Shown here: piece after piece, positions 16,898 through 27,497 of the stretch
How positions within the stretch are numbered: the stretch's first letter is position 1
Layout of the letters: each line of letters opens with the position of its first letter
NCBI RefSeq assembly: GCF_001295845.1
Contig: NZ_LJIC01000008.1
Span: 1 to 36,172, forward strand
Source: Rhodopseudomonas sp. AAP120
Lineage (GTDB): Bacteria; Pseudomonadota; Alphaproteobacteria; Rhizobiales; Xanthobacteraceae
Direction: 5' to 3'
Length of the DNA stretch: 36,172 nt
The notes under the pieces: model-generated
The model's database searches: none
What the model saw: only the letters and a program-made list of their open reading frames with translations
Told to the model about the DNA's origin: nothing
Program-made: the position numbers and the translations under genes

Positions 16898-18415
16898 TTA
16901 AGGTAGCGCAGCTGCCTTCACGGCAGTCGCGACGGCGGCGTATTGGTTGACGAGGTGCTGGACCGAGGCGGCCGACATGTCGAGCACCGGCTTCGGATAG
17001 AAGCCGAACAGGATGGTCAGCACCACGAACGGCGCCAGAATGACGCTCTCACGCAGGGTCAGGTCCTTGATCGAGGCGAGCGCCGGCTTGGTCAGCGCAC
17101 CGAACACCACCTTGCGATACAGCCAGAGCGCATAGGCCGCCGACAGGATCACGCCCAGCGCCGCGAAGGTCGCGGTCGGGATGTTGGTCCGGAAGGTGCC
17201 CATCAGCGTGAGGAATTCGCCGACGAAGCCCGACGTGCCCGGCAGGCCGACATTGGCCATGGTGAACACCAGGAACACGAAGGCGTACAGCGGCATCCGG
17301 TTGACCAGCCCGCCATAGGCGGCGATCTCGCGGGTGTGCATGCGGTCGTAGATCACGCCGACGCAGAGGAACAGCGCGCCGGACACGATGCCGTGCGAGA
17401 TCATCTGGAACACGCTGCCGGCGACGCCCTGGGTGTTGCCGGCGAAGATCCCCATGGTGACGAAGCCCATATGCGCGACCGAGGAGTACGCGATCAGCTT
17501 CTTGATGTCCTCCTGCATCAGCGCGACCAGCGAGGTGTAGACGATCGCGATCACGGAGAGCGTGTAGACCAGCGGCGCGAAATACACCGAGGCGTCGGGG
17601 AACATCGGCAGCGAGAACCGCAGGAAGCCGTAGCCGCCCATCTTCAGCATGATCGCGGCCAGCACCACGGAGCCGGCGGTCGGCGCCTCGACGTGCGCGT
17701 CGGGGAGCCAGGTGTGTACCGGCCACATCGGCATCTTCACCGCGAACGAGGCGAAGAACGCCAGCCACGCCCAGGTCTGCAGGTTGCGCGGCAGCGCGGT
17801 GGTCATCAGCGTCGGGATGTCGGTGGTGCCCGCGGTCCAGTACATCGCCATGATGGCCAGCAGCATCAGCACCGAGCCGAGCAGCGTGTACAGGAAGAAC
17901 TTGAACGACGCGTACACCCGGCGCGGGCCGCCCCAGACGCCGATGATCAGGAACATCGGGATCAGGCCGCCTTCGAAGAACAGATAGAACAGCACCAGAT
18001 CGAGCGCCGAGAAGGTGCCGATCATCAGCGTTTCCAGGATCAGGAACGCCATCATGTATTCGCGCACCCGGAACGTCACCGACTTCCAGCTGGCGAGGAT
18101 GCAGAACGGCATGATCGCCGTGGTCAGGATCACCAGCGGCAGCGAAATGCCGTCGAGGCCCATGTGGTAGGTGATGGTGTTGCCGAGCCAGGGCGCCTTC
18201 TCGACGAACTGGAAGCCCGGGTTCGACGCATCGAACCGCGCCACCAGGATCAGTGACACCGCGAAAGTGATCAGCGTGGTCCACAGCGAGATCCAGCGCG
18301 CGTTGCGGCGCGCGGCCTCGTCGTCGCCGCGGGCCAGATAGACCAGCAGCGCGCCGACCAGCGGCAGGAAGGTGACGACCGACAGGATCGGCCAAGTCAT
18401 GATTGAAGCCGACAT
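16898..18415 (-). CDS. nuoM: NADH-quinone oxidoreductase subunit M
   Basis: 505 residues, about 14 membrane helices, the middle antiporter-like proton channel. [22 protein letters not shown] holds the essential glutamate, [22 protein letters not shown] the channel lysine, [18 protein letters not shown] the broken-helix lysine, and [19 protein letters not shown] the late helix. ATG 18415 overlaps the nuoL stop by one base (TAATG); an inner ATG at 18400 is also possible. Confidence 0.97.
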   Translation of the reverse strand: MSASIMTWPILSVVTFLPLVGALLVYLARGDDEAARRNARWISLWTTLITFAVSLILVARFDASNPGFQFVEKAPWLGNTITYHMGLDGISLPLVILTTAIMPFCILASWKSVTFRVREYMMAFLILETLMIGTFSALDLVLFYLFFEGGLIPMFLIIGVWGGPRRVYASFKFFLYTLLGSVLMLLAIMAMYWTAGTTDIPTLMTTALPRNLQTWAWLAFFASFAVKMPMWPVHTWLPDAHVEAPTAGSVVLAAIMLKMGGYGFLRFSLPMFPDASVYFAPLVYTLSVIAIVYTSLVALMQEDIKKLIAYSSVAHMGFVTMGIFAGNTQGVAGSVFQMISHGIVSGALFLCVGVIYDRMHTREIAAYGGLVNRMPLYAFVFLVFTMANVGLPGTSGFVGEFLTLMGTFRTNIPTATFAALGVILSAAYALWLYRKVVFGALTKPALASIKDLTLRESVILAPFVVLTILFGFYPKPVLDMSAASVQHLVNQYAAVATAVKAAALP

Positions 18416-20556
18416 TACCGGCCTCCCCCGCCGAGCATGAACCAGGTAATCAGACCGGCCACGCCGATCAGCATCGCGAATGCGTAGTGGTAGAGATAGC
18501 CGGTCTGCAGCTTGACCACCCCGCGGGTGACGTCGAGCACGCGGGCCGAGATGCCGTCCGGACCGAGGCCGTCGATCAGCATGCCGTCCCCCTTCTTCCA
18601 GAGCTGGCGGCCGATCCACTTCGCAGGCCGCACGAAGATGACGTCGTACAGCTCGTCGAAGTACCACTTGTTGAGAAGGAAATTGTACAGCAGCGGGTGC
18701 TGGGTCGCGAGTTCGACCGGCAGATACGGCCGGCGGATGTAGAACAGATACGACACCAGGAAGCCCACCACCATCATCACCGTCGGCAGATAGGCGATGC
18801 CGGCCGGGATGTGATGCATCTCCTCGATGATGTGCGGGTGCATCTTCAGCGACTCGCGGAAGAACTCCTCGACGCCGTGCCCGGCGAACAGCTCCTTGAA
18901 CGGATAGCCGGCCGCCAGCGCGCCGAAGGCGAGCACGAACAGCGGGATCGTCATGGTCAGCGGGCTCTCGTGCGCGGCTTCGTAGTGCTTACGATCGGCC
19001 GGCTCGCCGTGGAACGTCTTGAAGATCAGACGCCACGAGTAGAACGAGGTCAGCAGCGCCGCGACGACCGTCATCAGGAAGCCGTAGAACGCCATCGGGT
19101 TGTGCGAGACGTAGGCCGACTCGATGATCGCGTCCTTGGAGAAGTAGCCGGCGGTCAGCGGGAACCCGGTCAGCGCCAGGGTGCCGATCACCATCACCGC
19201 ATAGGTGAAGGGGATGCGGTCCTTGAGGCCGCCCATGTGGCGGATGTCCTGCTCGTGATGCATCGCGTGGATCACCGAGCCGGCGCCCAGGAACAGCAGC
19301 GCCTTGAAGAAGGCGTGCGTGAACAGATGGAACATGCCGACCGAATAGGCCCCTGCTCCCAGCGCCACGAACATATAGCCGAGCTGCGAACAGGTCGAAT
19401 ACGCCACGATCCGCTTGATGTCGTTCTGGACAAGACCGATGGTCGCCGCGAACAGCGCGGTGGTGCCGCCGAAGAACATCACCACGGCCTGGGCGTTCGG
19501 CGCCAGTTCGAACAGCGGCGACATCCGGGCGACCATGAAGACGCCGGCGGTGACCATGGTGGCGGCGTGGATCAGCGCCGACACCGGGGTCGGGCCTTCC
19601 ATCGCGTCCGGCAGCCAGGTGTGCAGCAGGAACTGCGCCGACTTGCCCATCGCGCCCATGAACAGCAGCAGGCAGGCCAGCGTCAGCGCATCGGCGTGCC
19701 AGCCGAAGAAGTTGATGGTCTTGCCGGTCAGCCCGGGCGCGGCCGCGAAGATGGTGTCGAAATCGGTCGACGCCACCAGCACGAAGATCGTGAAGATGCC
19801 GAGCAGGAAGCCGAAGTCGCCGACGCGGTTGACCACGAAGGCCTTGATCGCCGCGGCGTTGGCGGACGGCTTTTGATACCAGAAGCCGATCAAGAGATAG
19901 CTCGCCAGACCGACGCCTTCCCAGCCGAAGAACAGCTGCAGCAGATTGTCGGCGGTCACCAGCATCAGCATCGCGAAGGTGAACAGCGACAGGTAGCCGA
20001 AGAACCGCGGACGATGCGGATCCTCGTGCATGTAGCCGATCGAATACAGGTGGACGAGCGACGACACCGTCGTCACCACCACCAGCATCACGGCGGTCAG
20101 CGTGTCGACGCGGAGCGTCCAGGCGACCTGCAGGTCGCCCGAATTGATCCAGGGCAACACCGGCACGCGGATATCGTGGTGCATGAAGCCGACGTCGACC
20201 AGCGTCACCCAGGACAGCGCCGCCGAGATCAGCAGCAGCGTGGTGGTGACGATCTCGGCGAGGCGTGAGCCTACCGCGGCCGGCTCGACCGGGCCGTGCG
20301 CATGGTCGTCGTGAGCGTGATCGTCATGACCATGGGCCGCGTGCGCGTGGGCGTCGTGGCCGACCGGCTCGGAATGCGTCTCGTGGATCACCGCGGCGTC
20401 ACCGCCGACCGGAGCCGTGTGACCATGGCCGTGGCCGTGGTCATCATGATGCTCGACGGTGTCGCCGCTCGGGTTGCGGGCGTGCGCGCCGACGAGGGCG
20501 ATGACGGCCGCGATCAGCGCGCCGATCAGCGGCAGGAATACGATAGCCTGGATCAT
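18415..20556 (-). CDS. nuoL: NADH-quinone oxidoreductase subunit L with His-rich loop
   Basis: 713 residues, the distal proton channel of complex I with the long lateral helix at the C-terminus. Conserved parts: [58 protein letters not shown] (in pieces), [18 protein letters not shown], and [12 protein letters not shown]. It is longer than the roughly 615 residues of E. coli NuoL. Most of the extra length near the start is a loop between the first and second helices (residues about 28-98), with 17 histidines between residues 36 and 87 in motifs such as [12 protein letters not shown]. The loop is predicted to be disordered and metal-binding; its role is unknown. A 21-codon frame overlaps the start (ATGA). 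Confidence 0.97.
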   Translation of the reverse strand: MIQAIVFLPLIGALIAAVIALVGAHARNPSGDTVEHHDDHGHGHGHTAPVGGDAAVIHETHSEPVGHDAHAHAAHGHDDHAHDDHAHGPVEPAAVGSRLAEIVTTTLLLISAALSWVTLVDVGFMHHDIRVPVLPWINSGDLQVAWTLRVDTLTAVMLVVVTTVSSLVHLYSIGYMHEDPHRPRFFGYLSLFTFAMLMLVTADNLLQLFFGWEGVGLASYLLIGFWYQKPSANAAAIKAFVVNRVGDFGFLLGIFTIFVLVASTDFDTIFAAAPGLTGKTINFFGWHADALTLACLLLFMGAMGKSAQFLLHTWLPDAMEGPTPVSALIHAATMVTAGVFMVARMSPLFELAPNAQAVVMFFGGTTALFAATIGLVQNDIKRIVAYSTCSQLGYMFVALGAGAYSVGMFHLFTHAFFKALLFLGAGSVIHAMHHEQDIRHMGGLKDRIPFTYAVMVIGTLALTGFPLTAGYFSKDAIIESAYVSHNPMAFYGFLMTVVAALLTSFYSWRLIFKTFHGEPADRKHYEAAHESPLTMTIPLFVLAFGALAAGYPFKELFAGHGVEEFFRESLKMHPHIIEEMHHIPAGIAYLPTVMMVVGFLVSYLFYIRRPYLPVELATQHPLLYNFLLNKWYFDELYDVIFVRPAKWIGRQLWKKGDGMLIDGLGPDGISARVLDVTRGVVKLQTGYLYHYAFAMLIGVAGLITWFMLGGGGR

Positions 20557-20618
20557 GCGCGCGCCTTCGCCTTGAGCCGGATCGCGTCGCGGGTCAGCGA
20601 CGGGTGATGGACGATCAT
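20553..20618 (-). CDS. Possible 21-residue microprotein or leader between nuoK and nuoL
   Basis: An ATG at 20618 begins 3 nt after the nuoK stop (TAG GGC ATG), and the frame ends in a TGA that overlaps the nuoL start as ATGA. It thus fills the otherwise unexplained 65-nt gap exactly. The peptide begins [17 protein letters not shown] and ends KARA; it is basic, with no membrane helix. AAGG from the end of nuoK lies about 9 nt before the ATG. Its likely role, if translated, is to carry ribosomes from nuoK to nuoL. It may also be chance; I know of no family. Confidence 0.4.
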   Translation of the reverse strand: MIVHHPSLTRDAIRLKAKARA

Positions 20619-20621
20619 GCC

Positions 20622-20933
20622 CTAGCCCTTCATCAGGTTGATATCTTCAACCGCGATCGTGCCGCGGTTGCGGAAGAACACCACGAGCACCGCAAGGCCG
20701 ATCGCGGCCTCGGCCGCGGCCACGGTCAGCACCAGGAGTGCGAAGACCTGACCGACGATGTCGTTGAGAAAGATCGAGAACGCCACCAGGTTGATGTTCA
20801 CGGCGAGCAGGATCAGCTCGATCGACATCAGGATGATGATGACGTTCTTGCGGTTGAGGAAGATGCCGAGAATGCCGAGCGTGAACAGAACGGCGGCGAC
20901 CGACAGGAAGTGACCCAGACCGATCTCGTTCAT
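20622..20933 (-). CDS. nuoK: NADH-quinone oxidoreductase subunit K
   Basis: 103 residues, three membrane helices, homologous to mitochondrial ND4L and to Mrp[20 protein letters not shown] holds the conserved membrane glutamate of helix 2, and [13 protein letters not shown] that of helix 3, both part of the proton path. ATG 20933 ([10 protein letters not shown]) overlaps the nuoJ stop by 4 nt (ATGA). The open frame has a start 9 nt upstream, less likely by family length. Confidence 0.97.
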   Translation of the reverse strand: MNEIGLGHFLSVAAVLFTLGILGIFLNRKNVIIILMSIELILLAVNINLVAFSIFLNDIVGQVFALLVLTVAAAEAAIGLAVLVVFFRNRGTIAVEDINLMKG

Positions 20934-21568
20934 CGCACCCACTCCGCGGAGTCGCTGTCGGACAGTCCCTGCCCCGGCTTGACCTTGCGCAGCGCCATCG
21001 CGGTCTCCTTCGACCGCGCGTTCTGCTCGGCGATGTTCTGCCGCTTCACCGACTTCTTGTGGCGCAGCGTCAGGACGATCGCGCCGACCATCGCCACCAG
21101 CAGGATCATGCCCGAGATCTGGAAGTAATGGATGTAGCGGGTGTACAGCACCAGGCCGAGCGCCTCGGTGTTGGTGACGCCCGCCGGGATCGGCGCCGTG
21201 ATCGTCTTGGTGACGGTCGGCGTGATCACCCAGCCGCCGGCGAGCAGCAGCAGTTCGGCGAGGAAGATGAAGCCGATCAGGAGGCCGAACGGCAGATATT
21301 CGAGGAAGCCCTCGCGCAGCCGGCTGAAGTCGACGTCGAGCATCATGATCACGAACAGGAACAGCACCGCGACGGCGCCGACATAGACCACGATCAGGAT
21401 CATCGCCAGGAATTCGGCGCCCATCAGCACGAACATGCCGGCGGCGTTGACGAACACCAGGATCAAGAACAGCGCCGAGTGCACCGGGTTGCGCGCGAAC
21501 ACCACCATGACGGCGGCCGCGATCGCTGCGCCGGCGTAGAGATAGAAGAACAGGACTGGCATGGACAT
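20930..21568 (-). CDS. nuoJ: NADH-quinone oxidoreductase subunit J
   Basis: 212 residues, five membrane helices, homologous to mitochondrial ND6. [20 protein letters not shown] and [23 protein letters not shown] (in part) include the helix 3 region with the pi-bulge that changes during turnover. The C-terminal about 40 residues ([19 protein letters not shown] onward) are hydrophilic and basic, as in related bacteria. Start at 21568, with a second ATG two codons on. It lies 9 nt after nuoI and overlaps nuoK. Confidence 0.97.
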   Translation of the reverse strand: MSMPVLFFYLYAGAAIAAAVMVVFARNPVHSALFLILVFVNAAGMFVLMGAEFLAMILIVVYVGAVAVLFLFVIMMLDVDFSRLREGFLEYLPFGLLIGFIFLAELLLLAGGWVITPTVTKTITAPIPAGVTNTEALGLVLYTRYIHYFQISGMILLVAMVGAIVLTLRHKKSVKRQNIAEQNARSKETAMALRKVKPGQGLSDSDSAEWVR

Positions 21569-21577
21569 GGCGTCAGC

Positions 21578-22066
21578 TCACCGGTACGGCGCGTCGAGTT
21601 CGATGGACTTGGCGATCTCACGCTCCCAGCGATCACCGTTCGCGAGCAGCCTGGCCTTGTCGTAGTACAGCTCTTCGCGGGTCTCCGTGGAGAACTCGAA
21701 GTTCGGTCCCTCGACGATGGCGTCGACCGGACAGGCCTCCTGGCACAGACCGCAATAGATGCACTTCACCATGTCGAGGTCGTAGCGCACGGTGCGGCGG
21801 GTGCCGTCGTTGCGCCGCGGACCGGCCTCGATGGTGATCGCCTGCGCCGGACACACCGCCTCGCACAGCTTGCAGGCGATGCAGCGCTCTTCGCCGTTGG
21901 GATAGCGGCGCAGCGCGTGCTCGCCGCGGAAGCGGGGCGAGATCGGGTTCTTCTCGAAAGGATAATTGATCGTCGGCTTCGGCTTGAAGAAATAGCGCAT
22001 GGCGAGGAAGAACGCCGATACGAATTCCGTCAGCAGCAGCGAGCGGGCGGTTGCGTTGATGTTCAT
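21578..22066 (-). CDS. nuoI: NADH-quinone oxidoreductase subunit I
   Basis: 162 residues. Carries clusters N6a and N6b, the path from NuoG to NuoB. Two ferredoxin motifs are intact: [12 protein letters not shown] (Cys62, 65, 68, 72) and [12 protein letters not shown] (Cys102, 105, 108, 112). The N-terminal amphipathic stretch ([20 protein letters not shown]) sits on the membrane, and [20 protein letters not shown] is typical of alphaproteobacterial and mitochondrial TYKY. Starts 7 nt after nuoH. Confidence 0.98.
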   Translation of the reverse strand: MNINATARSLLLTEFVSAFFLAMRYFFKPKPTINYPFEKNPISPRFRGEHALRRYPNGEERCIACKLCEAVCPAQAITIEAGPRRNDGTRRTVRYDLDMVKCIYCGLCQEACPVDAIVEGPNFEFSTETREELYYDKARLLANGDRWEREIAKSIELDAPYR

Positions 22067-22073
22067 AGAGGCC

Positions 22074-23099
22074 TCATTTCGGCGCGAGCCCCGCGAATTG
22101 CAGGACGGCGGCGACGATCACCACCATCGCCAGCGACAGCGGCAGGAACACCTTCCAGCCGAGCCGCATCAGTTGGTCGTAGCGGTAGCGCGGCACGATC
22201 GCCTTCGCCATCGCGAACAGGAAGAACATGAACAGGACTTTGAGCGCGAACCAGACGATGCCCGGCACCCAGGTGAACGGCGCGTAAGGCACCGGCGGCA
22301 GCCAGCCGCCGAGGAACAGGATCGTGCCCATCGCGCACATCGTGACGATGGCAACGTATTCGCCGAGCATGAACAGCAGATACGGCGTCGACGAGTATTC
22401 GACCATGAAGCCGGCGACCAGTTCCGATTCCGCTTCGACGAGGTCGAACGGCGGACGGTTGGTCTCGGCCAGCGCCGACACGTAGAACACCACGAACATC
22501 GGGAACAGCGGCAGCCAGTACCAGCCGAGCATGCCCCACTTCGAGTTCTGCGCCTCGACCACCGCGGTCAGGTTCAGCGAGCCGACGCACAGCAGGACGC
22601 AGATCACGACGAAGCCGATCGAGACTTCGTAAGACACCATCTGCGCCGCGGAGCGCAGCGCCGCGAGGAACGGATATTTCGAGTTCGACGACCAGCCGGC
22701 CATGATGATGCCGTAGACCGACAGTGACGACACCGCGAGGATGAACAGCACACCGACATTGATGTCGGCGATCACCCAGCCGGCGTTGACCGGGATGACG
22801 GCCCAGGCCGACAGCGCCAGCACGCAGGTGACCAGCGGCGCCAGCAGGAACACGCCCTTGTTGGCGCTGTCCGGAACCGTCGGCTCCTTCAGCACGAACT
22901 TCAGCAAGTCCGCGAAGGACTGCAGCAGGCCCCAGGGGCCAACCACGTTCGGGCCACGCCGGATCTGCACCGCCGCCCAGATCTTGCGGTCGGCGAGCAG
23001 GATGTAGGCGATCGAGATCAGCAGGATGACCAGCAGCAGCACGCTCTGGCCGATCACGATGATCAGCGGCCACAGGTTGGTCATGAAGAAATCAGCCAT
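22074..23099 (-). CDS. nuoH: NADH-quinone oxidoreductase subunit H
   Basis: 341 residues, eight membrane helices, homologous to mitochondrial ND1. It forms much of the quinone channel with NuoB and Nuo[21 protein letters not shown] and FVLKEPTVP near the start, and [20 protein letters not shown] with the conserved acidic residues of the E-channel, are all present. Follows nuoG by 9 nt. Confidence 0.98.
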   Translation of the reverse strand: MADFFMTNLWPLIIVIGQSVLLLVILLISIAYILLADRKIWAAVQIRRGPNVVGPWGLLQSFADLLKFVLKEPTVPDSANKGVFLLAPLVTCVLALSAWAVIPVNAGWVIADINVGVLFILAVSSLSVYGIIMAGWSSNSKYPFLAALRSAAQMVSYEVSIGFVVICVLLCVGSLNLTAVVEAQNSKWGMLGWYWLPLFPMFVVFYVSALAETNRPPFDLVEAESELVAGFMVEYSSTPYLLFMLGEYVAIVTMCAMGTILFLGGWLPPVPYAPFTWVPGIVWFALKVLFMFFLFAMAKAIVPRYRYDQLMRLGWKVFLPLSLAMVVIVAAVLQFAGLAPK

Positions 23100-23108
23100 C
23101 GGTCCTGC

Positions 23109-25184
23109 CTATTCCGCCGCCGTCAGCATTTGGCCCGAGGCGAGACGGGAGCACTCCGCCATCACCGCCGAGGCCCGCGCGATCGGGTTGGTCATGAAGT
23201 AATCCGCAATCACCGGCTTGAACGGCGCCTTGTCGATGCTGCCGCCCGCGGCGGCGAGCGTGCGCACGGCACCGGCGTCGCCGGCTTCGATCTGGTCGAC
23301 CCGCATCAGATGCGGCACGGCGCCGAACATCGCCTTGCGCAGCGCCTGCAGCGAGTCGTAGGGCAGCCGCGCGCCGAGCGCGTCGGACAGCGCCCGGATG
23401 ATCGCCCAGTCCTCGCGCGCGTCACCCGGCGGGAACGACGCGCGGTTGGCGATCTGCACCCGGCCCTCGGTGTTGACGTAGATGCCCGACTTCTCGGTGT
23501 AGGCAGCGCCCGGCAGGATCACGTCGGCGCGGTGCGCGCCGCGGTCGCCATGGGTGCCGATATAGACGACGAAGGCGCCGTCCGGCAGCTTCACCTCGTC
23601 GGCGCCGAGCGCGAACACGACGTCCATCGCGCCCTGCGTGGTCATCTGCGCCAGGTCCTTGCCGCCCTCGCCCGGCGCGAAGCCGATGTCGAGCGCGCCG
23701 ACGCTGGAGGCCGCCGGATGCAGCACGGCAAAACCGTTCCAGCCGTCCTTCACCGCGCCGATATCGCCCGCGAGCTTTGCAGCCGCCGACAGCAGCGCCG
23801 CGCCGTCACGCCGCGACGTCGCCGCGGCGCCGATCAGCACGATCGGGTTCTTGGCGTTCTTCAGCGTCTCGGCGAACGAATGCTTGCCGGCCGCAAGATC
23901 AGCCAGCGTGTCGGAGCCGGCGCCGAGATAGTCGTACGAATAGGTCAGCTCGGCCTGCTCGCCGATCACGCCGATCGCCAGCTGGCCGGTGCGCCAGCGC
24001 TTGCGGATGCGGGCGTTGAGGATCGAGGCTTCCTTGCGCGGGTTGGAGCCGATGATCAGCAACGCATCCGCCTGCTCGATGCCGGCGATGGTCGGGTTGA
24101 AGATGTAGGACGCCCGGCCCGCCTTCGGGTTGAACGCCGCGACGCTTTCGGCCGCCAGATTCGACGAGCCGAGCTGCTCCAGCAGCTGCTTCAGCGCGAA
24201 CATCTCTTCGACCGCGGCGAGATCGCCGGCGATCGCGCCGATCTTCTTGGCATCGGCAGCGGCGACCTTGGCCTTGATCAGGCCGAACGCCTCCGGCCAG
24301 CTCGCCGGGCGCAGCTTGCCGCCCTCGCGGACGTAAGGCTGATCGAGCCGCTGGGTACGCAGGCCGTCGACGATGTGGCGGGTCTTGTCGGAGATCCACT
24401 CCTCGTTGATCGCCTCGTTGACGCGCGGCAGGATGCGCATCACTTCGCGGCCGCGGGTATCGACGCGGATCGAAGAGCCGACGCCGTCCATGACGTCGAC
24501 CGACTGCGTCTTGCCGAGTTCCCAGGGCCGCGCCGCGAAGGCGTAGGGCTTGGAGGTCAGCGCGCCGACCGGGCAGATGTCGACGAGATTGCCCTGCAGC
24601 TCCGAGGTCAGCGCGCTCTCGAGATAGGAGGTGATCTCCATGTCCTCGCCGCGGCCGATCGCGCCCATCTCCGGCACGCCGCAGACTTCCGCGGCGAAGC
24701 GCACACATCGGGTGCACTGGATGCAGCGGTTCATCGAGGTCTTGACCAGCACGCCGAGATACTTGTCCTCGACGGCGCGCTTGTTCTCGGCGAACCGGCT
24801 GGTGTCGACGCCGTAGCCCATCGCCTGATCCTGCAGGTCGCACTCGCCGCCCTGATCGCAGATCGGGCAGTCGAGCGGATGGTTGATCAGCAGGAATTCC
24901 ATCACGCCCTCGCGGGCCTTCTTCACCATCGGAGACTTGGTGTTGATCTCCGGCGGCTCGCCGTTCGGGCCGGGGCGGCAATCGCGCACGCCCCAGGCGC
25001 AGCTCGCGACCGGCTTCGGCGTGCCCTTCAGCTCGACCAGGCACATCCGGCAGTTGCCGGCGATCGACAGCCGCTCGTGATAACAAAATCGCGGAATCTC
25101 GGCGCCGGCCGACTCGCAGGCCTGCAGCAGCGTGTATTCCGGCGGAACCTCGACTTCCTTGCCGTCGACGATGATCTTGATCAT
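23109..25184 (-). CDS. nuoG: NADH-quinone oxidoreductase subunit G
   Basis: 691 residues, the large iron-sulfur subunit of the peripheral arm. Ligands: Cys34, 45, 48, 62 for the 2Fe-2S cluster N1b; His102, Cys106, 109, 115 for N5; Cys154, 157, 160 and 204 for N4. No extra cysteines for N7 are evident, as in mitochondria and Paracoccus. The rest is a molybdopterin-oxidoreductase-like domain without cofactor. ATG 25184 (MIKIIVDGKEVEVPPEYTLL) is chosen for conservation; it is 5 nt after the nuoF stop. Confidence 0.98.
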   Translation of the reverse strand: MIKIIVDGKEVEVPPEYTLLQACESAGAEIPRFCYHERLSIAGNCRMCLVELKGTPKPVASCAWGVRDCRPGPNGEPPEINTKSPMVKKAREGVMEFLLINHPLDCPICDQGGECDLQDQAMGYGVDTSRFAENKRAVEDKYLGVLVKTSMNRCIQCTRCVRFAAEVCGVPEMGAIGRGEDMEITSYLESALTSELQGNLVDICPVGALTSKPYAFAARPWELGKTQSVDVMDGVGSSIRVDTRGREVMRILPRVNEAINEEWISDKTRHIVDGLRTQRLDQPYVREGGKLRPASWPEAFGLIKAKVAAADAKKIGAIAGDLAAVEEMFALKQLLEQLGSSNLAAESVAAFNPKAGRASYIFNPTIAGIEQADALLIIGSNPRKEASILNARIRKRWRTGQLAIGVIGEQAELTYSYDYLGAGSDTLADLAAGKHSFAETLKNAKNPIVLIGAAATSRRDGAALLSAAAKLAGDIGAVKDGWNGFAVLHPAASSVGALDIGFAPGEGGKDLAQMTTQGAMDVVFALGADEVKLPDGAFVVYIGTHGDRGAHRADVILPGAAYTEKSGIYVNTEGRVQIANRASFPPGDAREDWAIIRALSDALGARLPYDSLQALRKAMFGAVPHLMRVDQIEAGDAGAVRTLAAAGGSIDKAPFKPVIADYFMTNPIARASAVMAECSRLASGQMLTAAE

Positions 25185-25189
25185 GGCTG

Positions 25190-26515
25190 TTACTCCGCCG
25201 CCACCATATGCGCCGGATCGAGCACGCCCTGGTCGTCGAGCGTGGCCTTGCGCGAGAAATCGTCGATGCGGCGCTCGATCTCCGGACGGAAGGCGCGGAT
25301 CAGGCCCTGGATCGGCCAGGCCGCGGCGTCGCCGAGCGCACAGATGGTGTGACCTTCGACCTGCTTGGTCACTTCGAGCAGCATGTCGATTTCGCGCTTG
25401 TGGGCGCGGCCTTCGACCATGCGGCTGAGCACGCGCCACATCCAGCCGGTGCCTTCGCGGCACGGCGTGCACTGGCCGCAGCTCTCATGCTTGAAGAAGT
25501 AGCTGATACGGGCGATCGCGGCGACGACGTCGGTGGACTTGTCCATGACGATGACGCCGGCGGTGCCGAAGCTCGACTTCACCGCGCGGGTGCCGTCGAA
25601 GTCCATGATGAGTTCCTGGCAGTCAGCGGCCGGGATCAGCGGGCACGACGCGCCGCCCGGAATGATCGCCAGCAGATTGTCCCAGCCGCCGCGAATGCCG
25701 CCGCCGTGCTTCTCGATCAGCTCGCGGAACGGAATGCCCATCGCGTCTTCGACGACGCAGGGCGTGTTGACGTGGCCGGAGATGCCATAAAGCTTGGTGC
25801 CGACATTGTTCGGCCGGCCGATGCCGGAGAACCAGGCCGCGCCGCGGCGCAGAATGTCCGGCGCCACCGCGATCGACTCGACGTTGTTGACCGTGGTCGG
25901 GCAGCCGTACAGGCCGACGTTCGCCGGAAACGGCGGCTTCAGCCGCGGCTGGCCCTTCTTGCCTTCGAGGCTCTCCAGCAGCGCGGTTTCCTCGCCGCAG
26001 ATATAGGCGCCGGCACCGTGCGCGACGTAGAGGTCGAACGGATAGCCGTGGACGTTGTCCTTGCCGATCAGCTTGGCCTCGTAGGCCTGATCGATCGCCG
26101 CCTGCAGATGCTCGCGTTCGCGGATGAATTCGCCGCGCACGTAGATGTAGCCGACATGGGCGCCCATCGCGCAGCCGGCGATCAGGCAGCCCTCGACCAG
26201 CGTATGCGGGTCGTGCCGCATGATCTCGCGATCCTTGCAGGTGCCCGGCTCGGATTCGTCGGCGTTGACGACCAGATAGCTCGGCCGGCCGTCGGCATTG
26301 TCCTTCGGCATGAAGGACCATTTCAGGCCGGTCGGGAAGCCGGCGCCACCGCGGCCGCGCAGCCCCGACGCCTTCATCTCGCTGATGATCCAGTCGCGAC
26401 CCTTGTCGATGATCGCCTTGGTGCCTTCCCATTGGCCGCGACGGCGCGCGCCTTTGAGGCCCCAGTCGTCGAGGCCGTACAGGTTCCGGAAGATGCGGTC
26501 CTTGTCGTCGAGCAT
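25190..26515 (-). CDS. nuoF: NADH-quinone oxidoreductase subunit F
   Basis: 441 residues. Site of NADH oxidation, carrying FMN and the 4Fe-4S cluster N3. NADH/FMN-binding glycine-rich stretches are seen: [16 protein letters not shown] (51-66), [16 protein letters not shown] (84-99), and [19 protein letters not shown] (167-185). Cluster ligands: [10 protein letters not shown] (Cys346, 349, 352) and Cys392. Start 26515, 18 nt after the small membrane-protein gene. Confidence 0.98.
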   Translation of the reverse strand: MLDDKDRIFRNLYGLDDWGLKGARRRGQWEGTKAIIDKGRDWIISEMKASGLRGRGGAGFPTGLKWSFMPKDNADGRPSYLVVNADESEPGTCKDREIMRHDPHTLVEGCLIAGCAMGAHVGYIYVRGEFIREREHLQAAIDQAYEAKLIGKDNVHGYPFDLYVAHGAGAYICGEETALLESLEGKKGQPRLKPPFPANVGLYGCPTTVNNVESIAVAPDILRRGAAWFSGIGRPNNVGTKLYGISGHVNTPCVVEDAMGIPFRELIEKHGGGIRGGWDNLLAIIPGGASCPLIPAADCQELIMDFDGTRAVKSSFGTAGVIVMDKSTDVVAAIARISYFFKHESCGQCTPCREGTGWMWRVLSRMVEGRAHKREIDMLLEVTKQVEGHTICALGDAAAWPIQGLIRAFRPEIERRIDDFSRKATLDDQGVLDPAHMVAAE

Positions 26516-26533
26516 GGCTTGCGACGTTCCCTG

Positions 26534-26749
26534 TCAGCGATTCGATTGCATGTAGGCGAGCCCGGCAGCGCATCCCCCGAAGGTGAGCGCCCAGATCAGG
26601 CTCGACTCGAATGTCGCGCTGAGCGCGTAGCGCTGCAGCACGAAGATGAAGACGGCCGCGACGACGGCGTGCGTCGCGATGTAGAGCGGCTTGCTCATCG
26701 GTACGGTCCCCTCGGCCCTACCCCGGCCGATGCTCATCGGCGCGGTCAT
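26534..26749 (-). CDS. Small two-helix membrane protein between nuoE and nuoF
   Basis: 71 residues if started at ATG 26749, which overlaps the nuoE stop by 4 nt (ATGA); 54 residues from an inner ATG at 26698, which has a GAGGGG ahead of it. It has two likely membrane helices ([20 protein letters not shown] and [19 protein letters not shown]) joined by a short loop, and ends QSNR. I do not recognise a family. Its place inside the operon, coupled to nuoE and 18 nt before nuoF, suggests a role in complex I assembly or structure, possibly a supernumerary subunit. That is inference only. Confidence 0.75.
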   Translation of the reverse strand: MTAPMSIGRGRAEGTVPMSKPLYIATHAVVAAVFIFVLQRYALSATFESSLIWALTFGGCAAGLAYMQSNR

Positions 26750-27495
26750 GGCGGGTTCTTTTCGGTGGCGTCGGCGGTCGGCGCCTTCGGGTCCGGCCGC
26801 TCGCGCACGTTCGCTTCGGCCGTGGTCCGCTTCGGCTCGTGATCGGTCAGCGCCGGACCTTCATTGCCGCCCGGCTCGACATTGATGCCGCCGGTCTTCA
26901 GCGTCGACGGACCGGTGCTCGGCGCGGCATATTGCCGGCCGTTCTGCGGGCCTGGCTTCGGCGGATTGCCGGCGGCGAAACCGTCGATCACGTTGTTCAG
27001 GAGCTCCGGCGTCAGATCCTCGTAGGTATCCTTCCAGATCTGCACCATCGGCGCGTTGACGCAGGCGCCGGCGCACTCGACCTCTTCCCAGGAGAAGTCG
27101 CCGTCGGCCGACAGATGGAAGGGATCGTGATGGATACGGTTCTTGCAGACTTCGATCAGTTCGCCGGCGCCGCGCAGCATGCAGGGCGTGGTGCCGCAGA
27201 CCTGGACGTGCGCCTTCTTTCCGACCGGATTGAGCTGGAACATGGTGTAGAAGGTCGCCACTTCCAGCGCGCGGATGTACGGCATCTCCAGCATGTCGGC
27301 GACCACGCGGATAGCGGCCTCGGGCAGCCAGCCGCCGGACTGCTCCTGCGCCCGCCACATCATGGCGATCACCGCCGAGAATTGGCGGCCGGGCGGATAT
27401 TTGCCGATTTCGCGCTGCGCCCAGGCGAGGTTGTCCTCGGTGAAGGCGAAGCTGGCGGGTTGCTGCTCTTTCGGAGCCAGACGACGGACGGACAT
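26746..27495 (-). CDS. nuoE: NADH-quinone oxidoreductase subunit E with extended tail
   Basis: 249 residues, the thioredoxin-fold subunit holding the 2Fe-2S cluster N1a, ligated by Cys100, Cys105, Cys141 and Cys145 ([15 protein letters not shown] and [14 protein letters not shown]). The core ends near residue 176. The remaining about 73 residues are rich in Pro, Gly, Thr and charged residues ([13 protein letters not shown], then a tail ending DATEKNPP) and look disordered; E. coli NuoE is about 166 residues. ATG 27495 is 2 nt after the methyltransferase stop, and the end overlaps the small membrane-protein gene by 4 nt. Confidence 0.97.
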   Translation of the reverse strand: MSVRRLAPKEQQPASFAFTEDNLAWAQREIGKYPPGRQFSAVIAMMWRAQEQSGGWLPEAAIRVVADMLEMPYIRALEVATFYTMFQLNPVGKKAHVQVCGTTPCMLRGAGELIEVCKNRIHHDPFHLSADGDFSWEEVECAGACVNAPMVQIWKDTYEDLTPELLNNVIDGFAAGNPPKPGPQNGRQYAAPSTGPSTLKTGGINVEPGGNEGPALTDHEPKRTTAEANVRERPDPKAPTADATEKNPP

Positions 27496-27497
27496 GA

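Noticed and set aside
18403-20268. A 621-codon plus-strand frame opposite nuoL
   Set aside because: Mirror frame of nuoL; rich in Arg, His and Gln; no family resemblance.
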